Shown: one piece after another, positions 16,660 to 22,569 of the stretch
Layout of the letters: each line of letters starts with the position of its first letter
Position numbering within the stretch: the stretch's first letter is position 1
Origin: JBFWMG01 sp050251715
GTDB taxonomy: Bacteria > Desulfobacterota > Desulfovibrionia > Desulfovibrionales > Desulfovibrionaceae
Direction: 5' to 3'
Length of the DNA: 27,071 nt
Assembly (NCBI GenBank): GCA_050251715.1
Contig: JBFWMG010000046.1
Location: forward strand, 1-27,071
Position numbers and translations under genes: made by a program
Notes under the pieces: generated by a model
The model's database searches: none
What the model saw: only the letters and a program-made list of their open reading frames with translations
Told to the model about the DNA's origin: nothing

Positions 16660-18822
16660 ATGAAGAACTTGAAACTAGGACTCAAGATAGGACTAGGCTT
16701 CGGGACACTGCTTGTCATTGCGTGCGCGTTGGGCATGATGTCCGTCATCAACATGCGTGGAGTGGCCGTTGAAGCCAAGAAACTGGCCGTGCAATATGTC
16801 CCTGAAGTGGGCATTGCCAACGAGCTCGAACGCCGCGCGTCGCTTCTCGTATCCGCCGTGCGCAGCTACGCCATGAGCGGCGATCAGCTCTACTGGCAAG
16901 AGGCGGTGACCAATCTGGACGCAACCAAGGCGGCGCTTGATGCGGCACGGGACCACGCCGAAAAGTATCCCAACCTGGTCATGCTCAAGAAGGATGAAGA
17001 CGTCGCCCGAAAAAAGATCGAGGCCTATGAAATCCTGATCAAGGAAACCGATGCCAGCGTGAAGAGAATCCAGGCGATACGCAAGGAAATGGACGCCTCC
17101 AGCCAAATTTTCATGCAAGGCGCGAGAGAGTATAGTGAAAGCCAGGGCGGATACTTCTTCAAGGACATCGAGACCGGCGCGGCGGCGGAAAAACTGAAGG
17201 ACCGCCTTGAAAAGATCAATATGATCCATGAGGTCATCGACCTGGGCAACGAAGTCCAGGTGAAGAACTTCATGGCGCAATCCCTGAACGACTCCGAACT
17301 GATGCGCCAGGCTCAGATCCATTTCCCCAGAATCAACGAGTTGGTCAGGGCGATCCTGCTCTTGACCGCGCAGCAATCGAACATCAATGCCCTCAACGCC
17401 ATCCTGGAACAGGGCGCCAGCTACAAAAAAGCCATGCAAGGCATGCTTGCGGAATGGCAAAAACAGGAAGAGCTCAACAAAAAACGCAACGAAATCGCCC
17501 TGGAAGTGCTGAAGACTGCCCAGGCCACAGCCACGGCGGGAATGGACAATACGAGCACGATCGCCTTCGGGGGCGTCTCCAGCCTGGCCTCGTCCGAAAA
17601 CACCATGCTCGTCGGCCTTCTCCTGGCCATGGTCATCGGCATCTTTTTGTCCATCTCCCTCGCCAGGGCCATCACCAAGCCGTTGTTCGCGGGCGTCGTC
17701 TTTGCCGAAAAGGTGGCCGAAGGCGATCTGGACGGCCGGTTGGAGGTGGACCAGAATGACGAAATAGGCAGGCTGGCCGACAGTTTGCGCAAAATGGTGG
17801 TCAACCTCAAAGGCCGCATCATGGAAGCCAACACCAAGTCCGACGAGGCCTCACTGGCAGCCGAAAAAGCCCAAACGGCCATGATAGAGGCCGAAAAAGC
17901 CCAAAAAGAAGCCGTGGCAAAAAGCGAAGCCATGGTCCAGGTGGCCATCCGCCTGCAAAAGGTGGCCGAAATCACCACCTCGGCATCCGAAGAACTCTCC
18001 GCCCAGATCGAACAATCAAGCGTGGGCGCCGAACAACAGGCGCATCGGGTCTCGGAAACCGCCACCGCCATGGAGGAGATGAACTCCACAGTCCTGGAAG
18101 TGGCGAGAAACGCATCGGATGCCGCCAGCATATCGGACAATGCCAAGAACAAGGCCCAGGAGGGCGCCTCCATCGTCACACAGGTGGTCAAAGGCATCGG
18201 CGAAGTGCAGGCCCAAGCCATGGAAATGAAAGAGGATATGGGGAAACTCAGCACCCAGGCCGAAGGCATCGGGCAGATCATGGCCGTCATCTCCGATATT
18301 GCCGACCAAACCAACCTCCTGGCCCTCAACGCGGCCATAGAAGCGGCCCGCGCAGGCGACGCGGGCAGAGGCTTCGCCGTCGTGGCCGACGAAGTTCGCA
18401 AGCTGGCGGAAAAAACCATGAACGCCACCAAGGAAGTAGGGGACGCCATAAGAGGCATCCAGGAAGGAACCCGAAAAAACATGGGCAACGTCGACCGGGC
18501 CGCCCAAAGCATCGGCGAGGCCACGTCCATGGCCAACAAATCAGGCGAGGCGCTGAACGCCATTGTCCAATTCGTCGATCGGACATCGGACCAGGTCCGG
18601 GCCATCGCCACCGCTTCGGAACAACAGTCTTCAGCCAGCGAAGAAATCAATCGCTCCATTGAAGAAGTGAGCGTCATATCAGCCCAAACCGCCCAAGCCA
18701 TGATCCAGGCCGCCCAGGCCGTGGCGGAACTCGCCAAACAAAGCCAAGAACTCAAATCCCTTATAGAATCGTTGAGCGCCAACGGCGAAACGGCGGGCCA
18801 GGCACACGCCATGGCGGCCTAA
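16660..18822 (+). CDS. Methyl-accepting chemotaxis protein with a large all-helical periplasmic sensor
   Basis: A 720-residue receptor. TM1 is about residues 10-30. A roughly 280-residue extracytoplasmic region follows, almost wholly helical and without PAS-like strands; its size fits a helical bimodular (HBM) domain. TM2 is about 314-337 (MLVGLLLAMVIGIFLSISLA). A HAMP domain (about 338-392) follows, then the signalling coiled coil. The kinase-control tip carries IADQTNLLALNAAIEAARAG and RGFAVVADEVRKLAEKT (about 545-587). Gln/Glu-rich segments on both sides are potential methylation sites. A terminal NWETF-type pentapeptide tether is absent. GGAGAG lies 8 bases before the ATG. The ligand is unknown. 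It is a single-gene unit, with a hairpin repeat after its stop. Confidence 0.92.
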   Translation: MKNLKLGLKIGLGFGTLLVIACALGMMSVINMRGVAVEAKKLAVQYVPEVGIANELERRASLLVSAVRSYAMSGDQLYWQEAVTNLDATKAALDAARDHAEKYPNLVMLKKDEDVARKKIEAYEILIKETDASVKRIQAIRKEMDASSQIFMQGAREYSESQGGYFFKDIETGAAAEKLKDRLEKINMIHEVIDLGNEVQVKNFMAQSLNDSELMRQAQIHFPRINELVRAILLLTAQQSNINALNAILEQGASYKKAMQGMLAEWQKQEELNKKRNEIALEVLKTAQATATAGMDNTSTIAFGGVSSLASSENTMLVGLLLAMVIGIFLSISLARAITKPLFAGVVFAEKVAEGDLDGRLEVDQNDEIGRLADSLRKMVVNLKGRIMEANTKSDEASLAAEKAQTAMIEAEKAQKEAVAKSEAMVQVAIRLQKVAEITTSASEELSAQIEQSSVGAEQQAHRVSETATAMEEMNSTVLEVARNASDAASISDNAKNKAQEGASIVTQVVKGIGEVQAQAMEMKEDMGKLSTQAEGIGQIMAVISDIADQTNLLALNAAIEAARAGDAGRGFAVVADEVRKLAEKTMNATKEVGDAIRGIQEGTRKNMGNVDRAAQSIGEATSMANKSGEALNAIVQFVDRTSDQVRAIATASEQQSSASEEINRSIEEVSVISAQTAQAMIQAAQAVAELAKQSQELKSLIESLSANGETAGQAHAMAA

Positions 18823-18843
18823 CTACGGCAAGAAACGGCAAGA

Positions 18844-18906
18844 ATGCCTCCGGCGGCCGGGGAAGGAACTTTTGAAAAAGTTCCTTCCCCGGACCCCATC
18901 CTCAAA
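18844..18906. repeat. Composite hairpin repeat after the chemotaxis receptor gene
   Basis: A 15-base box, ATGCCTCCGGCGGCC (18844-18858), runs into a perfect 17-bp stem (18857-18873 with 18876-18892) around a 2-base loop. A tail GGACCCCATCCTCAAA (18891-18906) follows. The box recurs in inverse orientation at 19299-19313 and the tail recurs at 27032-27046, each next to another hairpin. It starts 21 bases after the receptor stop. The A/T core of the stem could also let it act as a transcription terminator in both directions. Confidence 0.75.
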
Positions 18907-19094
18907 ACTTTTCGGTTGGGGGTGAGGGGCGGTGCGATGGGCGCGTGCCGCTGGGTCGAAAAACCTACTGACGCCCAGCTCGGTTGCGCCGACGATGCGC
19001 CCTTGGAAATGAGAGGGAGAAATATTTTTTGGGGCAACGCGAAAGTCCTTCCCTCTTGCCTATCCAGATGGCACACAACACGCAGCGATCACAA

Positions 19095-19167
19095 GGCGGA
19101 GGGGGATGCCTCTTGCAGCGACTTCCGACGCTTCGTCGGCGGAGCAAGAGAGGCATCCCCCTCCGCC
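19095..19167. repeat. Large nested hairpin
   Basis: Outer arms of 19 bp pair perfectly (19095-19113 with 19149-19167; the arm begins GGCGGAGGGGGATGCCTCT). After a 2-base bulge, TGC/GCA continue the stem. Inside, CCGACG-CTT-CGTCGG (19125-19139) forms a second perfect hairpin. The result is a long rod with a capped inner stem. The outer arm carries the ATGCCTC heptamer shared with the neighbouring hairpins. Confidence 0.75.
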
Positions 19168-19177
19168 GGGCATTCTG

Positions 19178-19204
19178 TTCCGACGGACATGCCTCCGTGC
19201 GGAA
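19178..19204. repeat. Small hairpin carrying an ATGCCTCCG box
   Basis: TTCCG-ACGGA (19178-19187) pairs with TCCGT and CGGAA (19194-19198 and 19200-19204), with one bulged G. The loop region carries ATGCCTCCG, matching nine bases of the box at 18844. Confidence 0.5.
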
Positions 19205-19277
19205 TCCCGCCACGTCCCGCCCGGACACACGCGCTGTCTGGCCATCGGCACCATTCGCCGTCATCCTGCCACGGTTT

Positions 19278-19313
19278 CCAAAGGGGATTATCCCCTTTGG
19301 CCGCCGGAGGCAT
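19278..19313. repeat. Hairpin with inverted copy of the 15-base box
   Basis: CCAAAGGGGA-TTA-TCCCCTTTGG (19278-19300) is a perfect 10-bp stem. It is followed directly by GGCCGCCGGAGGCAT (19299-19313), the exact reverse complement of the box at 18844-18858. Read on the minus strand, the module is box then hairpin, as at 18844, but with an entirely different stem. Confidence 0.75.
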
Positions 19314-19472
19314 CTTCATGCGCGCGCCCGTCCAGCCAAGCAACCGTCCCACCGAGCCAGGTGCGGCAGACGTTTTCCGGCACCGGCGCACCCCCATGTC
19401 CTTGACGAAGCATCACGTCATCCCCTACCGATTGAGCAAGTGACTGCATCCACAAACCGTCCTGGAGAATCA

Positions 19473-20390
19473 ATGCGTATTTGCGACGCTGCCGAAACCG
19501 CCCGTCGCCTGCCTTATGACAGGCTTGTCCCAGCCATTGCGGACGTGCTGCGCAAGCGGCGCGACGGGGGCGTGCATGCCTCGGCGCGGGCGCACCTGCC
19601 TCTGCCCGGCGACGGGACGTTTCTGTCCATGCCCGCGGCGGACGAGCGCATCGCCATGACCAAGCTGGTCAGCGTATGCCCCGGCAACCGGGAGCGCGGC
19701 CTGCCCACGGTCACGGGCGTGGTGGCGGCCATGGACGCCGCCACGGGCGCGGTGCTGGGGCTGCTGGACGGGTATACGCTCACGGCGCGGCGCACGGCGG
19801 CGCTTTCCGCCGTGGCGGCGCGGGTGCTGGCGGTCCGGCCCGACGGCCCCCTGGTGGTGGTGGGCGCGGGCACGCAGGCACGGGGGCATGTCGAGGCCTT
19901 TCGGGAGGTGCTGGGCGTGCGCGAGGTCACGGTCTGTGGCAGAAGCAGGGAACGCGCCGAGGCGCTGGCCGACTTCGCCACCGGGCTGGGCATGGCGGCG
20001 CGGGTGGGGGATGACGTGTCCAAGGCGGTGCGGGGCGCGGCGTTGGTGGTCACGGCCACCACAAGCGCCACCCCGGTCCTGCCCGACAGCCTGGACGCGG
20101 GCACGTTTGTGGCGGCGGTGGGCGCGTTCCGGCCCCACATGGCCGAGCTTCCGGCAACGCTGGTCAACGCGCCCGCAACGCGCCTTTATTGCGACACGCT
20201 TGACGGGGTGCGCTCCGAGGCCGGGGACTATCTGCTGGCGGGAGTGGACTGGAGCCGGGTTGTGGAACTGCAAGCCGCCCTGGACGCCCCCAGCGATACC
20301 GCCGGGGCCGCAACCGGCCCGACGCTGTTCAAGGGGGTGGGACATGCCGTGTTTGATCTGGCGGCCACGGCATGCGCGCTGCTGGCATAG
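19473..20390 (+). CDS. Ornithine cyclodeaminase / mu-crystallin family protein
   Basis: A 305-residue member of the NAD(P)-dependent OCD/mu-crystallin family. Visible are MTKLVSVCPGNRERGLPTVTG, with the family's active-site lysine and PGN motif, LLDGYTLTARRTAALSAVAA, the Rossmann glycine motif VVGAGTQARGHVEAF, and CGRSRERAEALADF. Members include ornithine cyclodeaminase, alanine dehydrogenase and Delta1-pyrroline-2-carboxylate or Delta1-piperideine-2-carboxylate reductases. The sequence does not single one out, and the last two are good candidates for a lone gene like this. ATG at 19473 has GGAGAA 5 bases upstream. It is isolated, with the hairpin-rich stretch on its left and no partner gene. 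Confidence 0.88.
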   Translation: MRICDAAETARRLPYDRLVPAIADVLRKRRDGGVHASARAHLPLPGDGTFLSMPAADERIAMTKLVSVCPGNRERGLPTVTGVVAAMDAATGAVLGLLDGYTLTARRTAALSAVAARVLAVRPDGPLVVVGAGTQARGHVEAFREVLGVREVTVCGRSRERAEALADFATGLGMAARVGDDVSKAVRGAALVVTATTSATPVLPDSLDAGTFVAAVGAFRPHMAELPATLVNAPATRLYCDTLDGVRSEAGDYLLAGVDWSRVVELQAALDAPSDTAGAATGPTLFKGVGHAVFDLAATACALLA

Positions 20391-20432
20391 CGGGTCAAGA
20401 CCAAAGGGCAACGGATTCCGTGGCCAGGCGGG

Positions 20433-20462
20433 TTGACAAACGATATTTTATATCCGTATGGA
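20433..20462 (+). promoter_or_regulatory. Candidate sigma-70 promoter for the 119-residue membrane protein
   Basis: An exact TTGACA (20433-20438) and TATGGA (20457-20462), spaced by 18 bases, lie in an AT-rich dip about 147 bases before the gene start. Confidence 0.45.
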
Positions 20463-20608
20463 ATCATAAATTTTTCTGCACTGACAACATGACTGAACAC
20501 ACCACGCCGCCGCGAGCAGGCCGTCGTGCGGCAGTGTGATGACGGCCAGCCGCCGCACAGCGGCGACTGGATGCAGGCGCGTATGCGCCCCACCCTTGGG
20601 AGGCTCGC

Positions 20609-20968
20609 ATGAACCGGCTACACATTATTCCGGCCCTGTTTACCCTGACGGCGTGCGCCAAGACCGGCTATCTGCTGTTTCAGGACATCTCCCCGGCCAC
20701 GGCCGCCGGCGCCATGACGCCCTGCGTGCTGTATTTGATCCTTCTGTCCTTCATGTTCAAGGAAAAACGCTGGGCGTATCTTGTGTTGGGAACGTTGCTC
20801 GCGATTTCGGGCACGTTGCAGGCCGTGGGCGGGATTTTCGGCGTCTGGGACCAGATGTGGCTCCGGGTGGTGAGCGCGCTGCTGGGGATCGTGTTCGTGA
20901 TTGGCGGCGTGGCGGCCATCACCAAGGCGCCCGCCAAGCAGCCCAAGACAATCGAGCCGCCGGAGTAG
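20609..20968 (+). CDS. Small four-helix membrane protein, unknown function
   Basis: A 119-residue protein with a strong GGGAGG Shine-Dalgarno 6 bases before the ATG. It shows about four hydrophobic segments: around residues 5-22, 34-50, 57-78 and 85-106. They are joined by short loops, with a positively charged KEKRW between the second and third. The C-terminal tail is soluble (KAPAKQPKTIEPPE). Its size and spacing resemble small four-helix bundle membrane proteins, but I recognise no family. It is monocistronic as far as the window shows. Confidence 0.72.
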   Translation: MNRLHIIPALFTLTACAKTGYLLFQDISPATAAGAMTPCVLYLILLSFMFKEKRWAYLVLGTLLAISGTLQAVGGIFGVWDQMWLRVVSALLGIVFVIGGVAAITKAPAKQPKTIEPPE

Positions 20969-21314
20969 CCCGCCCCCGGCGCGCTGGGCGTCGAGAAAGG
21001 CCGTATCCTCACGTGGACACGCCCAGGCTCCGATTCAAGGAAAGGGTACGGCCCGATCCGGCCCACGGCATGCGCCGCCCCACACGGGGATGGAGCCACA
21101 GCCGGAGCAGACCTGCGGACGCGATGGGGGGCTGGCGCAGCGCGGCAAGGACGCACGGCGGGCAAGATCCCAACAGCCAGCGGCCCGATGGCATGCGGTA
21201 CGTTGACAACGCCCCGGCGGACCGCCCGCCGGAGCGCTGCCAAACCCACACAACCCTCAAGAGGCATGGAGCCTGAAAGCGCCGCCACGCGAACGGACGG
21301 CGGCGCAAGGTCGG
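20969..21314. other. 346-bp intergenic stretch
   Basis: It lies between two convergent genes. It is GC-rich, with no ribosome site or credible reading frame. The only structure seen is the hairpin at 21279-21306, described separately. Confidence 0.55.
21279..21306 (-). terminator. Hairpin after the 63-residue gene, probable terminator
   Basis: GCGCCGCC (21279-21286) pairs with GGCGGCGC (21299-21306). It lies 8 bases past the minus-strand stop at 21315 and is followed on that strand by only TTT, so termination would be modest. Confidence 0.45.
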
Positions 21315-21506
21315 TCAGGCGGCTTGCGCCTGCCGCTCCGGCAACGTTCCGCCACGAGCCACGCGGATACGCTCCTCGGCAAATTCAAGAAACCGGGCCA
21401 GCCGGTTCCAGCCTTCTCTCTCATAAGACGGCATCATCTTCCATGCGTATTCAGGATTGGACGTGTAGTCTCCCATGATATCCAAGTAGACGTGCTTGCC
21501 GGACAT
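21315..21506 (-). CDS. Small hypothetical protein (63 aa)
   Basis: A 63-residue, soluble, charged protein beginning MSGKHVYLDIMGDYTSN and rich in Tyr, Trp, Arg and Glu. It has an amphipathic helix near GWNRLARFLEFAEERIRVARGG. A strong GGAGG Shine-Dalgarno lies 8 bases before the ATG and a hairpin follows the stop, which supports a real gene. I recognise no family. It stands alone on the minus strand, downstream of the terminator at 21654-21693 and a 13-bp palindrome. Confidence 0.65.
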   Translation of the reverse strand: MSGKHVYLDIMGDYTSNPEYAWKMMPSYEREGWNRLARFLEFAEERIRVARGGTLPERQAQAA

Positions 21507-21614
21507 GGTGCGACCTCCAGGAGAATGAAGTGGATGAGAAGATGCTACTTAAACCATCATATACGCAATGTGGTGGTTGAAATCCAGCTTTTTTTACAGG
21601 CAGGCGACGTTTTC

Positions 21615-21627
21615 GCGGTAATACCGC
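21615..21627. promoter_or_regulatory. 13-bp perfect palindrome upstream of the 63-residue gene
   Basis: GCGGTA-A-TACCGC lies 108 bases upstream of the gene start at 21506 and just beyond the preceding terminator. A TATGAT sequence (minus strand, near 21550) could be the -10 box of the same promoter. It is a possible operator. Confidence 0.35.
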
Positions 21628-21653
21628 TATGGGGGTGGGGGCACGGCAACGGG

Positions 21654-21693
21654 AAAAAACAAAACGCGGTCAACATGGCTGGTGTTGACCGCG
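21654..21693 (-). terminator. Rho-independent terminator of the mini-gene at 21738-21851
   Basis: On the minus strand, CGCGGTCAACA pairs perfectly with TGTTGACCGCG (11 bp, 21683-21693 with 21665-21675) around a 7-base loop. TTTTGTTTTTT follows directly. A second hairpin, ACCCGG-ACCAT-CCGGGT (21704-21720), sits between it and the gene. This is the clearest intrinsic terminator in the window. Confidence 0.9.
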
Positions 21694-21737
21694 CTTGGTG
21701 GCTACCCGGACCATCCGGGTTACCAGGGGGTATAACG

Positions 21738-21851
21738 TTATTTCATGATGCGCAGGGCGGCGACGTGGTCACCGGCCTGGGCAAAGGTGATGGCTGCTTC
21801 GAGATTTTCAAAAAAACGAACGATGTTTTGAGCGAAGAGAAAATTTTTCAT
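21738..21851 (-). CDS. Mini-protein of 37 residues, unknown function
   Basis: It encodes 37 residues starting MKNFLFAQNIVRFFENLEAA and ending with FAQAGDHVAALRIMK. ATG at 21851 has AAGGA 10 bases upstream, and a strong terminator follows. The ending recalls short Desulfovibrio proteins with an AxxFAEAGxHxxAR-type helix; that is from memory and unverified. The frame stays open to an ATG at 22022, which would give 94 residues. That extension is AT-rich, has a weaker ribosome site and contains one of the palindromes, so I favour the short form. The base composition is clearly lower in GC than that of neighbouring genes, which hints at transfer. Confidence 0.55.
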   Translation of the reverse strand: MKNFLFAQNIVRFFENLEAAITFAQAGDHVAALRIMK

Positions 21852-22003
21852 GGCTATATATTCCTTATGTAGAAGTTGTTTTACAAAGTGACGTACGATG
21901 CTTCCAGTCTCTTCATGAAGCGTGCCAACACCACGGGTAGACAATAAAATGCCTGAATTATTATCAATATTAAAAACAACCACGTTTGCGCCCAAAAGTA
22001 CAT

Positions 22004-22018
22004 ATTGCATTCTGCAAC
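22004..22018. repeat. 15-bp palindrome, copy 1 of a near-identical pair
   Basis: ATTGC-ATTCT-GCAAC. It shares TTGCAT(T/G)CTGCAAC with the palindrome at 22197-22211, differing at one internal base, and both are followed by an A/T-rich ATTTT run. The same architecture at two sites 193 bp apart fits two sites for one DNA-binding protein. Confidence 0.55.
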
Positions 22019-22081
22019 GCATTTTTACCTGACGAACACTATCACTAATTACTACAGCGTGTTATAAAAGTGATGCATCTT

Positions 22082-22095
22082 GCAACCTATGTTGC
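22082..22095. repeat. Palindrome built from the same half-site
   Basis: GCAAC-CTAT-GTTGC, with the half-sites facing opposite to those in the 15-bp pair. It lies between the two members of that pair. Confidence 0.4.
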
Positions 22096-22117
22096 CTTTT
22101 GTAACGCGCAGAAACAA

Positions 22118-22135
22118 GTGACGCACAACCGTCAC
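22118..22135. repeat. 18-bp inverted repeat with GTGACG half-sites
   Basis: GTGACG-CACAAC-CGTCAC is perfect over both 6-bp arms. It is a different half-site from the GTTGC palindromes around it. Confidence 0.4.
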
Positions 22136-22194
22136 GGGGAAAAAATAAGGATAATAATTTCGGGAGAAAGAAACCTGACAGAAACCGGAACAGC

Positions 22195-22213
22195 ATGTTG
22201 CATGCTGCAACAT
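22195..22213. repeat. 19-bp palindrome, copy 2 of the near-identical pair
   Basis: ATGTTGC-ATGCT-GCAACAT is a perfect 7-bp inverted repeat. It overlaps a second perfect palindrome, AGCATG-TTG-CATGCT (22193-22206), giving two alternative dyad centres. Confidence 0.55.
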
Positions 22214-22240
22214 TTTCCGCGATGCCAGGCGGCGGCGAAT

Positions 22241-22261
22241 CTACGGACTACGAATCCGTAG
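22241..22261 (+). other. tRNA-Arg(ACG) anticodon-arm-like hairpin
   Basis: CTACGGA-CTACGAA-TCCGTAG is a 7-bp stem with a 7-base loop. The loop CTACGAA is that of bacterial tRNA-Arg with anticodon ACG, and GGACTACGAATCC resembles its anticodon arm. No T-arm or acceptor stem follows, so this is not a tRNA gene. Tyrosine integrases often use anticodon arms as crossover sites, so a leftover or unoccupied attachment-like site is conceivable. Confidence 0.4.
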
Positions 22262-22432
22262 GCCAAAGCGCACTCCCCACGGGCGCAAGGATGCGGCACC
22301 TCCCCCACAAAACACCGCCGCGCCAGAGCCCACCGCCAACGACAAGCACGCGAAAGCGCCGGATGCCTCCCCTGCCCCCCCAACAACCATCCCCCCCATA
22401 CGGCGCAAGGCGGCACGCGCGCTCCACCCAAT

Positions 22433-22462
22433 AAAAAAAACCGCCCTTGCCAGATGCGGTTT
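22433..22462 (-). terminator. Rho-independent terminator of the response-regulator gene
   Basis: On the minus strand, AAACCGC (22456-22462) pairs with GCGGTTT (22438-22444) and runs into TTTTTTTTAT. It lies 108 bases after the stop codon of the sigma-54-type regulator. Confidence 0.85.
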
Positions 22463-22569
22463 CCTGCCAATCAACGGCCCTCGCCCACGTCCAACGCCCT
22501 CGCCAACGCCCTCGCCGCCGCGTTGCGCCCCCCCAGTAGCGCCTCTAGCTCCTGCCCTGCCCTGTCCCG

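Larger units (their letters stand above)
18823..19472. other. 650-bp non-coding stretch rich in hairpins
   Basis: I see no gene here. Open frames crossing it have no ribosome site and an improbable composition. It contains four separate inverted repeats, listed individually. The heptamer ATGCCTC or its complement occurs five times, at 18844, 19106, 19150 (complement), 19189 and 19307 (complement). The promoter of the ornithine-cyclodeaminase-like gene should lie near the right end but was not identified. Confidence 0.7.
21852..22569. other. AT-rich palindrome region grading into a GC-rich 3' region
   Basis: 21852-22240 is AT-rich and holds the leader of the mini-gene and four palindromes. 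At about 22241, where a tRNA-like hairpin stands, composition changes sharply to GC-rich. 22262-22569 contains the terminator of the response-regulator gene (22433-22462), a tandem 12-bp repeat CCAACGCCCTCG (22491-22514), and nothing else that I can support. Confidence 0.55.

Noticed and set aside
19095..19313. A CRISPR array
   Set aside because: The repeats are inverted, of unequal length and irregularly spaced, and there are no unique spacers or cas genes.
18984..19472. A 163-residue N-terminal extension of the ornithine-cyclodeaminase-like protein
   Set aside because: It runs through the hairpin repeats, is rich in Arg and Pro, and has no family similarity. The ATG at 19473 has a good ribosome site and fits the family's start.
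22241..22264. A tRNA gene or pseudogene
   Set aside because: Only the anticodon arm resembles a tRNA. No D-arm, T-arm or acceptor stem was found on either side.
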